A stretch of DNA of 64,000 nt, taken from positions 39,886,075-39,950,074 of the forward strand of contig CM059564.1 in assembly GCA_030386875.1 (NCBI GenBank). Reading direction: 5' to 3'. The translations under genes and the position numbers were made by a program. Source of the stretch: Morinoia aosen. Taxonomy: Eukaryota; Arthropoda; Malacostraca; Amphipoda; Talitridae. A model generated the notes under the pieces. That model ran no database searches, was not told the DNA's origin, and saw only the letters and a program-made list of their open reading frames with translations. Positions 60,662 through 64,000 of the stretch are shown here, in pieces (the stretch's first letter is position 1; each line of letters starts with the position of its first letter).

Positions 60662-60958
60662 GCCCCCGCGCCGCATGGTCACGCTGAAGTTGGCCTCCCC
60701 CCGGGGGCGGCACTGCTGCAGCTCGACAGGGCGCGCCGAGTCCTCCAGCAGGAAGCGCCTTTTGACGGGCGGCGCCCCCGCGGGGCCCTTGACTGCCACC
60801 TCGAGCACCACCGCAAACAGGTTCGGGTCGCGGTGCTTCAGTCGCAGCTTCTGCAGCAGGTGCTCGATGAGCTGGCGACACGTGGTCGTCGCGTCCATGC
60901 GGATCGTCTTGTACTCGATGTCGGGGCGCAACTGGCGGAGGTGAATCCGCACAGCGGT
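60626..60958 (-). CDS. rau: Rau-like protein, exon encoding the first RA domain and the first strand of the second
   Basis: This exon encodes 111 residues, starting TAVRIHLRQLRPDIEYKTIR. Residues about 3-98 read as a Ras-association domain: a basic first strand (RIHLRQL), a Thr-rich turn, helix RQLIEHLLQKLRL, then FAVVLEV and RRFLLEDSARPVELQQCRP. RA domains bind GTP-loaded Ras-family GTPases. The last 12 residues, VLRVRDSVLTPG, look like the first strand of a second RA domain that continues in the next exon. The exon is bounded by a CTCCTCAG acceptor before 60958 and a GTGAGT donor after 60626, both in phase 0. It is strikingly GC-rich beside AT-rich introns. Its last 36 bp are the exonic part of a 63-bp tandem array, so several other donors lie downstream and the true exon end could differ. 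The identity as rau rests on domain order, not on alignment. Canoe/afadin also has two RA domains but continues into FHA, DIL and PDZ domains that are absent here. Confidence 0.72.
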
Positions 60959-61090
60959 CTGAGGAGCAAAGTTGGGAAATTTCTTAAGCTTTCATTCGCG
61001 GTTTCATGTTAAGTTCAGCCGTTTGAGTACTACTTGAGACATGACAATATGAACATTGTTCCAAGTTATGTTGCTGGCATTTAAGGACTG

Positions 61091-61206
61091 CACCCAGTCT
61101 TATTTTATCGCCGGGGCACCTGGAATTTTAGCTGCCGATGTATAGCTTGTGCATAAGGCAGCTAAAATTATGGCTGTAAAAGCGGGAAAATAAAACTGGG
61201 TAGGTG
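61091..61206. mobile_element. Short inverted-repeat element (MITE-like) in the candidate first intron of rau
   Basis: The left end has CCCAGTCTTATTTTATCGC and the right end, reverse complemented, has CCCAGTTTTATTTTCCCGC: 16 of 19 positions match. A second inner pair, ATTTTAGCTGCC and GGCAGCTAAAAT, is perfectly inverted. The whole could fold as one long hairpin of about 110 bp. No target-site duplication was found, so the transposon class is unknown. A related inner stem appears near 24,350. Confidence 0.5.
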
Positions 61207-61216
61207 AAACTTTGCT

Positions 61217-61242
61217 TATAATAATTATAATTATTATTATTC
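61217..61242. repeat. (ATT/ATA)n simple repeat
   Basis: ATAATAATTATAATTATTAT followed by TATT, just after the hairpin element in the candidate first intron. Confidence 0.85.
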
Positions 61243-61264
61243 TTACTGATGGCACACCCTGTAC

Positions 61265-61333
61265 CTTATTTGTGAAGAAACGTATATGGCTTCCGCTCTC
61301 GCACTTCCATTCAATTAGGTTAGGAACCATCAT
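61265..61333 (-). CDS. rau: Candidate first coding exon of the rau-like gene
   Basis: An ATG-ATG start at 61331-61333 and 61328-61330 opens 23 codons, MMVPNLIEWKCESGSHIRFF plus TNK, ending at an AAG|GTACAGGG donor after 61265. The phase is 0, as required to join the acceptor at 60958, and the intron would be about 306 bp. The second ATG has A at -3 and G at +4. These matches are suggestive but cheap: short open stretches with a GT are common. I found no clear promoter upstream and no acceptor that would make this an internal exon. The real start could lie beyond the window or in an exon I did not see. Confidence 0.28.
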
Positions 61334-63028
61334 AGGCGGTGAGAAGTCATTCATTGAGTAACATAAAAAATAAATGTCAACACAGCGGATTTCACTCAAT
61401 TTTAAAAACTTTGCTTACATCATTTAAATTTCCAGCGGGATTTCACTATCGATGAACAGGCACAAGTTTCCTCGGCGATCCTAATTTCACGGTAATTATT
61501 TATTGAACGAATTGAATTATTCCTCGCCGCTTATTTCAAATCAAAGATTCTTCACCAACAGAGATTGATTTTTCGATACATAATTTTGGTTTTAACAATT
61601 TCGCAATTGCATTTCTTAACACTCTTGCGCTGTGACGAGTGCTCATACACACAGTCGTTTTTTGCCGGCCCTATCTGACCGAGAATAATGTTAACACAGT
61701 TACGTAGTTTAGGAAATGTGTCATGGTGTTAACTAATCTAAAAAATATGCGCTCCAAAATAAAAAAACAGGCATTATCTTTGTTTAGTTTTGCACATTTA
61801 GTCTTACGCATGTTGCTACTTTCGAGCTGAACTCAGCTTTGGATTAGCCTTTTTAAGCGTGAAAGTTAAGAGCTAATTTCTTTTTCACTGATGGTGAAGA
61901 GAGAGAGCGCTTTCCTGCCGAACAAAGACGCTATTCTGTCTTGCATTAAAAATTGAAGGGCCTGCTCAGAAACTAATCTAAGCTGCATTTTGGCGCACAA
62001 CCCGGCGAGCTAATCTGAAATTGCCTCTGACAAAATGTTTCACTCAGCGAGGACAACCTCTCCAGAACTTCCACAGTAACAAGGGAATTAAAACCCTTGC
62101 GTGTGAACAGTTTTGTTAATACATGTAGCGTACTCTAAGCATGCCATTAATTTTTCTTGAAGGTTATGGTGCATCATAGTAAATTTCAGAAGTTTGCTTC
62201 CGACGATTTATGTTCTACAAATTGATTCATGATTCTAACATTTTGTGTGAACCGTCCGTCATTGCTGTGTAGAGAATTTCAGCAGGCAAGTTCGTAGAAA
62301 TTTGAGTGCTTGAATCATTTGAGCGAAAACAGAGATCAATCGAAATGAGTGAATTGGTTCCACAGCTCAAAGGAATCCAACTTACAAAAGAAGCCCGCCT
62401 AAGGAGTGATTGCCTCTGCTGTAAAGTTTGGAGAGGTTAGTTATTGAGACTAAGCGTGTCCGTCTTATTCCAAAGGGTCCTATTCCTCAGAGTTTTATCC
62501 CTCTAGTTCAAGGGTATTTTTAATGCACCATCATTCATAACTTTGTTAAGTGTCTCAACGAAATGAAATCAGAAAATAAATTTTCTCACTCAATAGATTT
62601 TTCGATAGAATAAGGGAAATAATGACACTTCTTTTTCTCCTGCAGAGAAAAAATCCCGCATTATAAGACATCGTGCCCTATGTGCTGGCAGAGTCTCGCA
62701 CAATCATGGTCTCATACACCTCACCCATCTATAAGTTCCGTCACTTCTCTGGGTGAAGAACGTACTCTATTATTTCCATATTAGAGCAAAGAGGCTATTG
62801 GTTTATCGGTCAATACGTCATTCGAGCACAAAAATAAACTTGTGTGATTCACATGAACACTGGTAACAAAGCGCTCATGGACTTGGGTATCTCCAGCCTG
62901 CGGATATCCTTCAATTTGATTTCCTGGTATCCTGTGAATTAACTCCATTCATCAGCGACTTCAATGGAAACGATTTCGATGAGAATAGGAGCATGAATGG
63001 AAGAAGGAAATATAAGCTCTTCTCACGC
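61334..63028. other. Stretch upstream of the rau-like gene
   Basis: No exon is convincingly visible. If rau has further 5' exons or its promoter nearby they should be here or beyond 63.4 kb, but I found no core promoter motif that stands out. Confidence 0.4.
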
Positions 63029-63403
63029 TTATTCGGCGAAGCAGGAACCGAAAAACGGTTGTCTTCTCCGGATTTTAAAGCAACCGAATTGCCGGACCTC
63101 CAAACAATTTACGTTGTCATCGCGACGCTGCTTGCAACCTAAGTTTTCCTCAACGGACCACGTGTCATAACGCTCAGCACTGTCTAGTTGACTTAGAAGA
63201 GCTCTCGTAAGTTGTAGTCGCTGTGGCGATACAAATTGTTGCCAGTACCGCTGTGGAGATACAAATTGTTGTCGGTACCACTCCGGAGATACAAATTGTT
63301 GTTGGTACCACTGCGGAGATGCAAATTGTTTGAAATCCTGTCTCATGGAAGTTGAGGTGCGCGCTGTACCGGCAAGGCCTGGATCCACGAGGGAGTCAAA
63401 CAT
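63029..63403 (-). CDS. Hypothetical ORF with four 10-residue repeats
   Basis: An ATG-initiated frame of 124 codons. Its middle contains four copies of a 10-residue unit like QQFVSPQWYR, encoded by a 30-bp tandem repeat at about 63229-63350 whose period keeps the frame. The flanks (MFDSLVDPGLAGTARTSTSM and SQLDSAERYDTWSVEENLG) look non-repetitive and not obviously random. It is on the same strand as and about 2 kb upstream of the rau-like gene, but no splice connection is evident. CATCTGTAG directly before the ATG could be an acceptor. I do not recognise the protein, and it may be a chance frame through a minisatellite. Confidence 0.25.
   Translation of the reverse strand: MFDSLVDPGLAGTARTSTSMRQDFKQFASPQWYQQQFVSPEWYRQQFVSPQRYWQQFVSPQRLQLTRALLSQLDSAERYDTWSVEENLGCKQRRDDNVNCLEVRQFGCFKIRRRQPFFGSCFAE
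63229..63350. repeat. 30-bp tandem repeat, about four copies
   Basis: GAGATACAAATTGTTGCCAG and variants recur every 30 bp. The period keeps frame on the minus strand and gives the 10-residue repeat of the hypothetical ORF. Confidence 0.9.
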
Positions 63404-64000
63404 CTACAGATGTTCCAAGCAGTTTGTGCTTATATGGCAGAGATAGCAAGTTGGTGTCAATTGAAGTTAAAGCAAAACCCGCTATGAGTTCGACATTGCA
63501 CAGTAACTTCTTCAATTAGGGGGCTCTTCAGTCGTATGTACCGTTCAGGTGTTTTTAAATCATCCATCGTTCCCACTTAAGAAACGGGAGAAATTACGAG
63601 CCAATTGAAGCTTCTATAAAAGTGCTGTATGTAGGATTCTCTTCTCAACCAGATCAATTGCTACCAATCGTGATGACTGGCAACACACATTGTAATAGAG
63701 AAAACAGTGATCAAACATGCTTTGGTTCACGAACCCTTAGCATTAATTCCCATATTAATTTTATTAAAGTGAGTCTATTAAATACATCCTAAAATTCAGT
63801 GTAAATTAAGAAGTGTGGCAATGCATACATAGCAAGACTTGAAAGTATTTGCCTAGATGACGCTACGCAGTATTTATGAGATAGTTGATTTCAGCAATGT
63901 ATAGCATCAAAATGTGTACACTTATAAACGCATCACTCTCTGGACGATATAAGCGCCATGAAAGTATAAACACTTGCTATGCTAAGAAGCTTGAGATAAG
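63404..64000. other. Right edge of the window
   Basis: A plus-strand TATAAAAG at about 63616 is followed about 57 bases later by an ATG at 63673 and a short open stretch up to AAAGTGAGT near 63772, which could be a first exon of a divergent gene. The evidence is only motif-level. Confidence 0.15.

Noticed and set aside
57070-60958. Canoe/afadin as the identity of the RA-RA gene
   Set aside because: The exon after RA2 runs into a disordered tail and a stop, with no FHA, DIL or PDZ domain.
60125-61012. Plus-strand proteins of 295 and 250 residues with PQHPATTQLH-like repeats
   Set aside because: They are antisense shadows of the 63-bp array and the GC-rich RA exon, whose minus-strand frame has domain and splice support.

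Overview
The window looks like nuclear DNA of an arthropod, most likely an insect. It is AT-rich. Its single convincing gene is split by short introns with GTGAGT donors and pyrimidine-rich AG acceptors. The rest is intergenic DNA full of insect-type repeats: a Tc1/mariner remnant, a hAT MITE, a 5'-truncated LINE, a Penelope-like reverse transcriptase scrap, two unnamed dispersed families and many tandem arrays. I cannot name the species. No bacterial features (operons, ribosome binding sites, CRISPR) are present.

The gene lies on the minus strand at about 57,070-60,960, and its 5' end may reach 61,333. Three exons joined in phase 0 encode two adjacent Ras-association (RA) domains, then about 590 residues of Ser/Pro-rich, probably disordered tail with SH3-ligand-like proline motifs. 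The protein ends in LIYI, a class II PDZ ligand. Two RA domains plus a C-terminal class II PDZ ligand is the architecture of Drosophila Rau, which sustains receptor tyrosine kinase-Ras signalling. I call this a rau orthologue. The most unusual feature of the window is inside it. The exon end, the 5' splice site and the first intron bases are amplified as nine 63-bp tandem units, giving a ladder of near-identical splice donors. Copies 1-8 are in frame, so donor choice could add blocks of 21 residues inside the second RA domain.

Layout: 1-680, possible minus-strand LTR retroelement end. 690-960, pyrimidine-rich repeat. 3.7-4.3 kb, 182-200 bp tandem repeat. 6.9-8.1 kb, higher-order minisatellite between two copies of dispersed family A. 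10.2-11.2 kb, dead mariner-like transposase. 11.4-11.8 and 16.4-16.9 kb, tandem repeats. 22.8-23.1 kb, hAT MITE. 26-27.2 and 33.1-33.4 kb, tandem repeats. 42.04-42.76 kb, LINE 3' end with perfect target-site duplications. 46-47.8 kb, family A and B insertions. 49.6-50.1 kb, 29-bp minisatellite. 51.4-51.6 kb, Penelope-like fragment. 57-61.3 kb, rau. 63.0-63.4 kb, ORF with a 10-residue repeat. The long stretches between hold no gene I can support. Coordinates of degenerate repeats are approximate, and all homology calls are from memory and pattern, not from a search.
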